Source: JBCAWW01 sp039024315
Lineage (GTDB): Bacteria; Bacteroidota; Bacteroidia; J057
Direction: 5' to 3'
Assembly: GCA_039024315.1 (NCBI GenBank)
Contig: JBCCQN010000149.1
Span: forward strand, 1 to 20,180
DNA length: 20,180 nt
A program made the position numbers and the translations under genes. Of the stretch, positions 1 to 6,852 are shown in pieces (positions within the stretch are counted from its first letter, which is position 1; the number at the start of each line of letters is the position of its first letter). The notes beneath the pieces were generated by a model, which saw only the letters and a list, made by a program, of their open reading frames with translations, was not told the origin of the DNA and ran no database searches.

Positions 1-614
1 ACCACCGTTTTACCGTCTGCTTGGATCTCAGACAGTTCATTACTTACACTCTTGACTTTGCCTGGCATACGATAGGTCATTTTATAGCTAGCCTCTCCGA
101 GGAACATTTTCACCATTTCAATACTGCCTGCCTCATCTTCATCCATACCTTCCATCAGATCATCCATAGGAGCAGCAGCGCGAGTGAAAGTCCTTTTTGC
201 CAAACTAAAGTTTTCTGCTCCTCCCGCCATACTAGGGTCAAGACCTGTACCTAAGGCACTGATATTACCCTCACTTTGTGCCTTGTTGAGCACTGCAAGG
301 GAACTAAAGTCGTAACCAATCGAAAATCGAAAACCTTCTACACTATGCTTTACCTTAGAAATACCATCGAGCTCGCGCAATTTATTCGCTGTCTCCTGAA
401 GAGTAGAATCCATTTTGCCCATCCCAGCCTGGTCCAAGGCCTCTTCATTGTCCCCCATCATTCCTTGCAGCATTCCCATTACCTCTGACATATCGATGGA
501 CATAAGATAGGAACCAGAGCCATCTTTATTGAGTGAAACTTCTTCTTCTATTTCTAGACAAGCAGGCGCAATGGCCACTGCCATGATCAACACGAGTCGT
601 AATAAGCTTTTCAT
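1..614 (-). CDS. Putative methionine-rich surface lipoprotein, 3' end cut by window edge
   Basis: The gene reads from an ATG at 614-612 down to base 1 without a stop, giving about 204 residues, so the C-terminus is missing. The first 18 residues are a short signal peptide (MKSLLRLVLIMAVAIAPA) followed by Cys19. The lipobox (A-P-A-C) is weak, but the acidic stretch right after the cysteine (LEIEEE) resembles the surface-export signal of Bacteroidota lipoproteins. Lipidation and outer-membrane location are therefore inferred. About 18 of 204 residues are methionine, densest between residues 38 and 69. I do not recognise a named family. It is divergent from dnaB across a 471-bp gap. The start is chosen because it gives the signal peptide at the N-terminus. 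Confidence 0.8.
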   Translation of the reverse strand, partial: MKSLLRLVLIMAVAIAPACLEIEEEVSLNKDGSGSYLMSIDMSEVMGMLQGMMGDNEEALDQAGMGKMDSTLQETANKLRELDGISKVKHSVEGFRFSIGYDFSSLAVLNKAQSEGNISALGTGLDPSMAGGAENFSLAKRTFTRAAAPMDDLMEGMDEDEAGSIEMVKMFLGEASYKMTYRMPGKVKSVSNELSEIQADGKTV

Positions 615-691
615 AACATTCAAATTTGTGCCCCAATTTAGCCATTCAAATGATAAAAGCGGCCAAAAGCTTGAGCTTTGTTGACCTATCA

Positions 692-710
692 TTTTTAGCA
701 ATGCTAAAAA
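692..710. promoter_or_regulatory. Operator-like 19-bp palindrome
   Basis: TTTTTAGCA and TGCTAAAAA are perfect 9-bp arms around a single A. The shape suits a dimeric repressor site. It lies about 80 bp upstream of the lipoprotein start, on that gene's side of the divergent region. The alternative is a small hairpin without regulatory meaning. The regulator is unknown. Confidence 0.35.
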
Positions 711-832
711 TTTGGTAATTTTACTAAGAACACGAGCGTACTGCGCCGCAGAAAATTTATTGAACAATAAATAAACTGAGGACCTACTCAATCAATCAAA
801 CCCTCACGCAAGTAAACGTTCTGCGCAGCAGT

Positions 833-940
833 CTGTCCACATATTTTCCACAAGCAGGAGATTTTTTCAACATCTCACAGTAAGAAACGATCCATACAGG
901 CTGTTATCCCAATATTTTATTTCCACAAATTGTGGAAAAA
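833..940. promoter_or_regulatory. Cluster of DnaA-box-like sites upstream of dnaB
   Basis: CCACA-core 9-mers occur at 833-841 (CTGTCCACA), 844-852 (TTTTCCACA, matching TTWTNCACA), 919-927 (ATTTCCACA) and, on the other strand, 931-939 (TTTTCCACA). The last two form the 19-bp palindrome 920-938. A fifth, TAATCCACA, sits at 1074-1082, just before the dnaB start. This could be a DnaA-regulated promoter or part of a replication origin. Neither is proven, and the CCACA core is short. Confidence 0.35.
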
Positions 941-1085
941 CAAACCATAAACATAAATAACTGAAAACCAAACACTTACCCCAAAGCCCAAGAATACGCA
1001 TTTTCTTATATTGAGCGACATTTTACCCAAAAACTTGTAAATCCCTTATCACCTTTAAGCCCAAACATCTTCTTAATCCACATTC

Positions 1086-2633
1086 ATGGCTGAGACACCT
1101 AACCGTAATCCCAATTCTAAATCTCAAGATAATCGCCCAGCTCGTGTTAGATCCTTTACTGAGTCGGGGATCCAAGGAGGCAAATTGCCTCCTCAAGCGC
1201 TTGATATGGAAGAAGCCGTTTTAGGGGGATTGCTGCTAGAAAAGGATGCCCTCCACCGCATTATGGACATCCTCAAAGCCAATATGTTTTATAAGGATGC
1301 TAACAGGGAGGTGTATGAGGTGATTTTAGAGTTGTTTCAAAACTCAGATCCCATTGATATACTGACGGTCAAAAATGGGCTGCAACGCAAAGGGGTCCTA
1401 GAAAAAGTAGGGGGCGCTTTTTATCTCACTGGTCTAACTTCGAGGGTCGCTTCTGCCGCGAATATTGAGTATCACGCACGGGTAATTGCAGAGAAGTTTA
1501 TCCTGAGGCGATTGATTACTGTATCGGATGAAGTGATCAAGTCCGCATATGACGAAACCTCAGACGTTTTCGACCTTCTTGATAAGACAGAGCAAAATCT
1601 GTTTGAAATTTCGGAGAGTAATCTGCGCCGTAACTATATGGCCATGCCCGAATTGGTCATGAAGACGCTCGAAAAAATCGAGGAGGTAAGAGGCAAAGAC
1701 ACCAGTGTGACTGGTATTCCTTCGGGGATTCATGAACTTGATCGGGTTACTGCAGGTTGGCAAAAAACAGACCTAGTGATTATTGCCGCCCGCCCGGCGA
1801 TGGGTAAAACCGCTTTTACGCTAACGATGGCAAGAAATGCTGCCCTACGTTTTAATGAACCGGTAGCCTTCTTTTCTCTTGAGATGGCGGCAGTACAATT
1901 GACTCAGCGTTTGGTTTGTTCAGAATCTGAACTTGACGCTCAGAAGGTGCGTACTGGTCGGCTCGAAGACTATGAATGGAAGCAGCTTATCACTCGCGTA
2001 GGGAGCCTCTCTAAAGCACCAATCTTCATTGATGATACACCCGCCCTCTCCATCTGGGATTTGCGAGCCAAAGCCCGAAGGCTCAAGGCAGAGAAGAACA
2101 TCAGCATTGTGGTCATTGACTATCTACAGTTGATGACAGGCCACGCCAATAAGTCTGGTAACCGTGAACAAGAAATTGCCGGTATTTCACGGGCCCTCAA
2201 AGAATTGGCCAAGGAACTTGATGTCTGTGTATTGGCCCTTTCTCAGTTATCTCGTGCAGTGGAGAGCCGTGGGGGAGATAAGCGCCCAGTTCTTTCGGAT
2301 TTGCGTGAATCTGGTTCAATTGAGCAGGACGCGGATATGGTAATGTTTCTCTATCGACCCGATTATTATGGTTTTGAAACCGATGATGAAGGGAACTCAA
2401 CCCTTGGCTTAGCTGAAATCATTATTGCGAAACAGCGTAGTGGTCCAACGGGTACGATCAAAGCTCAATTCATCGGTAAATACGGTAAGTTTACCAATTG
2501 GGGAGCTGGTCCTCAAGACGGTGTGCCGGGCATGCCTAATGACTTTGATCCTAGCAAAGGCAACACCATCACCTTACCCTCAAAGATGAATGAGGGTCCG
2601 GCTAGCAGCGGAACGGAGGAAGTTCCGTTTTAA
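1086..2633 (+). CDS. dnaB: Replicative DNA helicase DnaB
   Basis: This 515-residue protein is the hexameric helicase that unwinds DNA ahead of the replication fork and recruits primase. After a polar N-terminal extension of about 30 residues comes the DnaB N-terminal domain (about 35-140, beginning PPQALDMEEAVLGGLLL). The RecA-like helicase domain (about 205-470) carries Walker A ARPAMGKT at 235-242, Walker B IVVIDYLQLM at 341-350 with Asp345, SQLSR at 386-390, DLRESGSIEQDAD at 405-417 and the arginine-finger region KQRSGPTGT at 449-457. No intein or insertion interrupts it, and the length is normal or slightly long. The ATG at 1086 is the only sensible start. It has no Shine-Dalgarno, as is common in Bacteroidota. 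It is probably transcribed alone. Confidence 0.98.
   Translation: MAETPNRNPNSKSQDNRPARVRSFTESGIQGGKLPPQALDMEEAVLGGLLLEKDALHRIMDILKANMFYKDANREVYEVILELFQNSDPIDILTVKNGLQRKGVLEKVGGAFYLTGLTSRVASAANIEYHARVIAEKFILRRLITVSDEVIKSAYDETSDVFDLLDKTEQNLFEISESNLRRNYMAMPELVMKTLEKIEEVRGKDTSVTGIPSGIHELDRVTAGWQKTDLVIIAARPAMGKTAFTLTMARNAALRFNEPVAFFSLEMAAVQLTQRLVCSESELDAQKVRTGRLEDYEWKQLITRVGSLSKAPIFIDDTPALSIWDLRAKARRLKAEKNISIVVIDYLQLMTGHANKSGNREQEIAGISRALKELAKELDVCVLALSQLSRAVESRGGDKRPVLSDLRESGSIEQDADMVMFLYRPDYYGFETDDEGNSTLGLAEIIIAKQRSGPTGTIKAQFIGKYGKFTNWGAGPQDGVPGMPNDFDPSKGNTITLPSKMNEGPASSGTEEVPF
2609..2630 (+). terminator. Possible terminator hairpin at the end of dnaB
   Basis: CGGAAC (2609-2614) and GTTCCG (2622-2627) form a 6-bp stem around a 7-base loop, followed by TTTTAAA, which includes the TAA stop. 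The short U run makes it a weak intrinsic terminator candidate overlapping the last codons. Confidence 0.3.
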
Positions 2634-2685
2634 AGGTGCTAATACGAGATGTAAGATTCTGTCCAAAAAAGCAGTAGTTCGGCGT

Positions 2686-2693
2686 TAGGTTTG
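2686..2693 (+). promoter_or_regulatory. Candidate Bacteroidota -7 element (TAGGTTTG)
   Basis: TAGGTTTG matches TAnnTTTG exactly and lies about 105 bp upstream of the thioredoxin-like gene's ATG. No good TTTG sits 19-21 bp further upstream, so only half of the promoter consensus is present. Confidence 0.22.
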
Positions 2694-2797
2694 GCGATTA
2701 TTCACTACGAATCTTCGTGCTATCCTCCTATATTGGATGCAGTATTCAAACCCGCTTTTGTATCGTCTTTTCTTCTCAATCACTTTGGGAAGGCCTT

Positions 2798-3865
2798 ATG
2801 CAACAAACACCATTTACTGCTATGTGGTCCAGGACACTTAGGTTATTTAGCCTCTTTTTTATGCTTGGGAGCACTCCTTTACTCCTAAAAGCAGATGTAC
2901 AATTTTCTGATCAGCCACTATCGGCCATTCAGGAGGTAGCTAAGACATCCAATACCCCTTATTTTGTTTACGTCTATCAAGAAAAGGATCGCCAATGTCG
3001 CCGTATGGAACGTAAGACTTGGCGGGATGAGGAATTAGCGACATATATCGACAAAAATTTCCTCGCCATAAAGCTAGATGCCCATTCTGCCCAAACAGAT
3101 GTGCATTGGATCAATGAATATGAGGTTTACCATTATCCAGCGGTCTTGTTTTTTGCGCCAGATGGCCAACTTTTGGGCAAGGCAGATGGATTTATCGCCT
3201 CTCAGACGCTCAATAGTATGCTCAAAAAGCATATTGTTGAACTCAATCAGAAAGAAGAGGTAAGGTTATGGGTGATACATTACCAAGAAAATGAAGATCC
3301 AGCTGGTCAAGCTGTTTATTATGCCTCCAATACTTTGTCTGCTGATGAAGGGATCGCTGAAGGGCATTTGAGCGATCTCGCGACCAATCTAGCCGATCTG
3401 AAGATAGAAAATAACTTCCCTACAGAGCTTCCGGCCTCTCGCCAGATTGTAGCTTCAAATGAGTCATTTTCCAATATGAAGACAAGAGGGCTTGCTCCTA
3501 TCAATAGCGTAGCAAGCGAAGCTCGTGAAAACGCCCAAATCATACTCGAAGTACCCGGTCTGGAGCGTTTTAGCTTAGCCAATTATGGACAGAGCAGAGG
3601 GGATGAAAGCGTACCGATGAACTACGCCCTTTTGGTGGGTAGTTTTACCGCCTATAATGAATTAGAAATGCAACTAGACCGTTTCCAGCGTTATTGGCAA
3701 GACGATGTCTGGGTGTATTGTGAAGAGGTCAATAAAACGCCGGTGTACAAATTATTGGTCGGCCCCTACATAGATCAAGAAAGCGCAGAAACCTTTGCAC
3801 ATGCGATGTATAAATTTCAAAAAATCAATCCGACTGTTTTAAATATTGAGCATCTAAAACAGTAG
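2798..3865 (+). CDS. Secreted thioredoxin-like protein with C-terminal SPOR domain
   Basis: The protein has 355 residues from the ATG at 2798. An in-frame GTG at 2717 would add 27 residues ahead of the signal peptide. GGGAAGG upstream of 2798 favours the ATG, and another ATG at 2822 is also possible. The signal peptide is MWSRTLR plus a hydrophobic run, ending near LLLKA. A thioredoxin_7-like fold follows (about 33-145), with a cis-proline region HYPAVLFF around Pro114. Where CxxC would stand it reads DRQC: only the second cysteine (Cys67) remains, so classical disulfide exchange is unlikely. After a variable linker, residues about 275-352 form a SPOR domain (YALLVGSF ... YKLLVGPY), a fold that binds peptidoglycan stripped of stem peptides at division septa. 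A periplasmic or envelope role is inferred. Confidence 0.85.
   Translation: MQQTPFTAMWSRTLRLFSLFFMLGSTPLLLKADVQFSDQPLSAIQEVAKTSNTPYFVYVYQEKDRQCRRMERKTWRDEELATYIDKNFLAIKLDAHSAQTDVHWINEYEVYHYPAVLFFAPDGQLLGKADGFIASQTLNSMLKKHIVELNQKEEVRLWVIHYQENEDPAGQAVYYASNTLSADEGIAEGHLSDLATNLADLKIENNFPTELPASRQIVASNESFSNMKTRGLAPINSVASEARENAQIILEVPGLERFSLANYGQSRGDESVPMNYALLVGSFTAYNELEMQLDRFQRYWQDDVWVYCEEVNKTPVYKLLVGPYIDQESAETFAHAMYKFQKINPTVLNIEHLKQ
3833..3863 (+). terminator. 9-bp-stem hairpin at the stop codon of the thioredoxin/SPOR gene
   Basis: ACTGTTTTA (3833-3841) and TAAAACAGT (3855-3863) are perfect arms around a 13-base loop. The second arm runs into the TAG stop at 3863-3865. No U tract follows, so it may be an RNA-stability element or a chance repeat rather than a terminator. 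Confidence 0.3.
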
Positions 3866-4006
3866 CTGCAAAGACAATTATTCAGGCGTTAAAAATTATC
3901 CCACACCAAGGTAGATTGATAATTCTGATGTAAGAATTTATATAATATTGGGTTTGTCTAAGTGCAAATCTTATATTGTGGTCTCAAACACCAGCCAACA
4001 AATACC

Positions 4007-5608
4007 ATGGTACGGATTCTATTTGGCTTACTCATTTCCTTCCTTACTTTACTTTACCTTCCTGTTTGGGGGCAAAACCGAAACCTGACGCCCCAATCTG
4101 TTACTCAATCTTCTCGTAACGGTTCTGCTCGCGGGCAAAATCCTGTTGATGGTAAAATGGCTAATGGCCTACGCCTCAAAAAAGTGATTAGAGGTGATAT
4201 CAGACCTAAGTCTATCGTGTACTCAGGTAATGGGCGCTTCTTTGCCCAGAACATGATGTATAGACACTCCATCACCGTCTATGATCGTAACTACAATCAA
4301 ATCAAAACCATCTCCGATAAGGTCAATCTTTCTGATTTCAACCTGAGAGGATATGGAGGCACTGCTTCTGGGGCTCCTGTAGAAGTAGCCTTCTCCTCTG
4401 ATGGGCAATATGCTTGGGTCTCTAATTATAGTATGAGCGGCAAAGGTTTTGACAATCCTGGCAATGACAATTGCGACATCAGCAAGGATTACGACAAAAG
4501 TTTTGTTTACAAAATCAATACTCGCACCCTTGAGATCGAAAATATAGTCGAAGTCGGCTGCGTGCCTAAGTACCTAGCCGTCAGTCCAGACAATCGAATT
4601 TTACTCGTAACCAATTGGTGCAGCGGCGACCTTAGTATTGTTGACTTAAATAGCGAAACTGAAATTAAGCGTATTCCTCTCGGGCGTTATCCTAGGGGCA
4701 TAGCGATTGATAGCAAAGGCCGCAATGCCTACATCTCAGTCATGGGCGAGGACAAAATCGCCATCCTTAAGTTGACGGACGGTAGTGTAAGCTGGATTGA
4801 TGATGTAGGAGATACTCCTCGCCATCTAGTTTTGGGTCCAGATGATCGGTTTTTGTATCTCACGCTTGATCGAGAAGGCTTAGTCCGCAAATATGACTTG
4901 GTCCGAGGACGTATGGCAGGAGAGGCCGAATCAGGCCTTAGTCCGAGGTCTATGGTGCTATCTTCTGAAGGCAAATATCTCTACGTAGCCAACTATAGAG
5001 ACAATAGCTTGAGCAAAGTAGCCACTGAGAGCATGACGGTTAAGGAGACAGTGGAGACGCACGAAAAACCCATCGGCATCACCTTTGACCCCATTACAAA
5101 ATCTATTTGGTTGGCCTGCTATACGGGTAGCATTATGGTTTTTGAGGATCAGGAGCTTCTTGCTTCGCAGAACGCTCCCCTCGCAAATAATTTAGGTACT
5201 GAATCTGAAGGAGATAATGGCCTTACCTACGTTCCGGGAACCGGAAATACAAAAGGTGATCCTAACTACTATTTGTATCGCGAAGAGGGTAACAATCCAA
5301 ATACCAATCCTCCCAATACGAATCCACCTAGGCCACAAAGAGCCAGAAGCGTTCCTCCCCGCACTTATGGACCTCAAAATGTACAGTTTCATATCATTGT
5401 GGGTAGCTTTAGCAGTAAACAATCTGCCGAACGCAAAGTAAGAGAGCTCAAAACTAGGGGTATCCAAGCGGAGGTCATCCGTAGCGAAGGCGGGCAATAT
5501 CGTGTTTCGGCCAAAACGCTCAATAGCCAAGGCGCAGCTGATGCTGAAATGGCCAATGTCAAACGCAAGTACAAAATGGACGCCTGGGTATGGAGGAGAC
5601 AACTCTAG
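4007..5608 (+). CDS. Secreted seven-bladed beta-propeller (YVTN-like) protein with C-terminal SPOR domain
   Basis: The protein has 533 residues from the ATG at 4007. The in-frame GTG at 3962 only adds residues ahead of an obvious signal peptide (MVRILFGLLISFLTLLYL, cleavage near VWG-Q). Propeller blades appear as G-x-x-hydrophobic strands near residues 72, 128, 192, 234, 276, 318 and 360. The last five are spaced exactly 42 residues apart, for example SPDNRILLVTNWCSGDLSIV and SSEGKYLYVANYRDNSL. This is typical of YVTN/lactonase-like propellers, which mostly serve as binding scaffolds. A proline- and asparagine-rich linker (about 428-455) leads to a SPOR domain (about 459-531: HIIVGSF ... YRVSAKTL). 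The likely place is the periplasm, bound to septal peptidoglycan. The enzymatic function, if any, is unknown. Confidence 0.88.
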   Translation: MVRILFGLLISFLTLLYLPVWGQNRNLTPQSVTQSSRNGSARGQNPVDGKMANGLRLKKVIRGDIRPKSIVYSGNGRFFAQNMMYRHSITVYDRNYNQIKTISDKVNLSDFNLRGYGGTASGAPVEVAFSSDGQYAWVSNYSMSGKGFDNPGNDNCDISKDYDKSFVYKINTRTLEIENIVEVGCVPKYLAVSPDNRILLVTNWCSGDLSIVDLNSETEIKRIPLGRYPRGIAIDSKGRNAYISVMGEDKIAILKLTDGSVSWIDDVGDTPRHLVLGPDDRFLYLTLDREGLVRKYDLVRGRMAGEAESGLSPRSMVLSSEGKYLYVANYRDNSLSKVATESMTVKETVETHEKPIGITFDPITKSIWLACYTGSIMVFEDQELLASQNAPLANNLGTESEGDNGLTYVPGTGNTKGDPNYYLYREEGNNPNTNPPNTNPPRPQRARSVPPRTYGPQNVQFHIIVGSFSSKQSAERKVRELKTRGIQAEVIRSEGGQYRVSAKTLNSQGAADAEMANVKRKYKMDAWVWRRQL

Positions 5609-6852
5609 CCAAAGAGTCTAAGATAGAATCATTTGATATTGTCATCGTGGGCGCGGGCCCCGGCGGTACCACCTGCGCGCTTGCGCTAGAAAAAAGTGGC
5701 CTTAAAGTAGCTTTGATTGACAAAGCTGTATTTCCCAGAGACAAAATCTGTGGAGATGCCCTAAGTGGGAAAGTCGTCTCAGTGCTCAAGTACCTCAATC
5801 CTGCCGTTGAACAATCCTTGCATCAGTTTCCACAAAAACTAGGTTCTTGGGGCATCCGTTTTTTTGCACCTAATGGCCAAGCTTTGGACGTTCCTTTTAA
5901 AAGTACCAAAGACGAGTCTAACCCTAATTCACCGGGTTATATCAGCAAAAGAATGGATTTTGATGCCTTTCTATATGAAGAGGTACGCAAACGTAAGCAC
6001 TGTTCATTAGGTGAAGGCGAAGCACTCCAAGCTTTGGAATATAGCGAGGGAGGCGTTCTGTTGAAGACAGAAAAAAGAAAAATACACGCTCAATTAGTAA
6101 TAGGGGCTGATGGGGCCCACTCCATCGTCAATAAGCAGCTTGGTGCCATTAAAGTCGAAAAAGCTCATTATAGTGGTGGGATCAGGGCTTATTTTGAAGG
6201 AGTAACAAATTTTCACGAAGAGAACTTCATTGAGCTGCATTATCTCAAGGACTTACTCCCTGGCTATTTTTGGATTTTCCCGCTTCCCAATGGGGCCGCT
6301 AATGTTGGACTAGGGATGCTTTCGCGAGATCTCAGTCGCCTCAAAGTCAACCTTCGTCAACAATTAGAAAGTGTCGTAGCCTCTCACCCTTTAATTGCAC
6401 CGCGCTTCAAAAATGCCACTCAAATAGGCAAAACGTTAGGCTTTGGCTTACCACTGGGTTCAAAAAAGCGACCTATTTCAGGCAATCACTTTATGCTAGT
6501 AGGTGATGCAGCTTCTTTGATTGATCCTTTTACCGGGGAAGGAATCGGCAATGCCATGTTGAGTGGTAAAATCGCTGCGGAAAAGGCGCTCTTGGCCTTT
6601 GAAGCTGCTGACTTCTCAGCGGAAGGCCTTGCCCAGTACGACGAAGCCGTCTGGAAAAAGATGTGGCGCGAACTGCAACTCAGTCACCAAATGCAAAAAC
6701 TGGTAAACTATCCTTGGCTATTCAATTTTGTTGTACGTAAGGCCAATAAAAACAGCTCCATTCAAACCATGCTGACCATGATGTTTGAAAATCTAGACAT
6801 CCGCAAAGAACTCAAAAAACCCTCCTTTTACTGGCGCTTGCTCCGCAATTGA
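5590..6852 (+). CDS. Geranylgeranyl reductase family FAD-dependent oxidoreductase
   Basis: This 420-residue flavoprotein belongs to the group of geranylgeranyl reductases and related FAD enzymes (COG0644 type), which reduce or oxidise isoprenoid or other lipid chains. It has the FAD Rossmann motif GAGPGG at 21-26, the family's KICGDALSG at 52-60, IGADGAHS at 171-178, the family signature YFWIFPLPNG near 226-235, and the second FAD motif LVGDAASLIDPFTGEGIG at 303-320. There is no signal peptide, so it is cytoplasmic or peripheral on the membrane. The start codon overlaps the end of the propeller/SPOR gene by 19 bp, suggesting translational coupling. The substrate cannot be told from the sequence. 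Menaquinone side chains, membrane isoprenoids and halogenase- or hydroxylase-like chemistry are all possible. Confidence 0.9.
   Translation: MEETTLAKESKIESFDIVIVGAGPGGTTCALALEKSGLKVALIDKAVFPRDKICGDALSGKVVSVLKYLNPAVEQSLHQFPQKLGSWGIRFFAPNGQALDVPFKSTKDESNPNSPGYISKRMDFDAFLYEEVRKRKHCSLGEGEALQALEYSEGGVLLKTEKRKIHAQLVIGADGAHSIVNKQLGAIKVEKAHYSGGIRAYFEGVTNFHEENFIELHYLKDLLPGYFWIFPLPNGAANVGLGMLSRDLSRLKVNLRQQLESVVASHPLIAPRFKNATQIGKTLGFGLPLGSKKRPISGNHFMLVGDAASLIDPFTGEGIGNAMLSGKIAAEKALLAFEAADFSAEGLAQYDEAVWKKMWRELQLSHQMQKLVNYPWLFNFVVRKANKNSSIQTMLTMMFENLDIRKELKKPSFYWRLLRN

Larger units (their letters stand above)
615..1085. other. Divergent AT-rich intergenic region with palindromes and DnaA-box-like sites
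   Basis: No gene is visible in these 471 bp between the lipoprotein and dnaB. It holds several inverted repeats: 692-710 (TTTTTAGCA-A-TGCTAAAAA), 755-772 (8-bp arms around AA) and 920-938 (TTTCCACAA-A-TTGTGGAAA). Two near-identical GC-rich 11-mers, CTGCGCCGCAG at 741-751 and CTGCGCAGCAG at 821-831, lie exactly 80 bp apart. There are also five CCACA-core 9-mers between 833 and 1082. It must contain the start signals of both flanking genes, but I found no convincing TTTG-N19-TAnnTTTG promoter for either. Confidence 0.6.

Noticed and set aside
21..488. Two short plus-strand open frames at 21-254 and 276-488
   Set aside because: Both are antisense to the lipoprotein gene, which has a signal peptide and an uninterrupted frame through the same bases.
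615..1085. CRISPR array, tRNA or riboswitch in the longest intergenic region
   Set aside because: There are no regularly spaced repeats, no cloverleaf with conserved tRNA boxes, and no known riboswitch core visible.
2717..2797. GTG start extending the thioredoxin/SPOR protein by 27 residues (similarly GTG 3962, TTG 8177 and TTG 8204 for other genes)
   Set aside because: The extra residues would precede an obvious signal peptide or a predicted transcription start, and downstream ATGs fit better.
5192..5602. 136-codon open frame opposite the propeller/SPOR gene (and its mirror at 14579-14989)
   Set aside because: It lies wholly antisense to a well-supported secreted protein, shows no domain or signal, and is rich in residues typical of a shadow frame.
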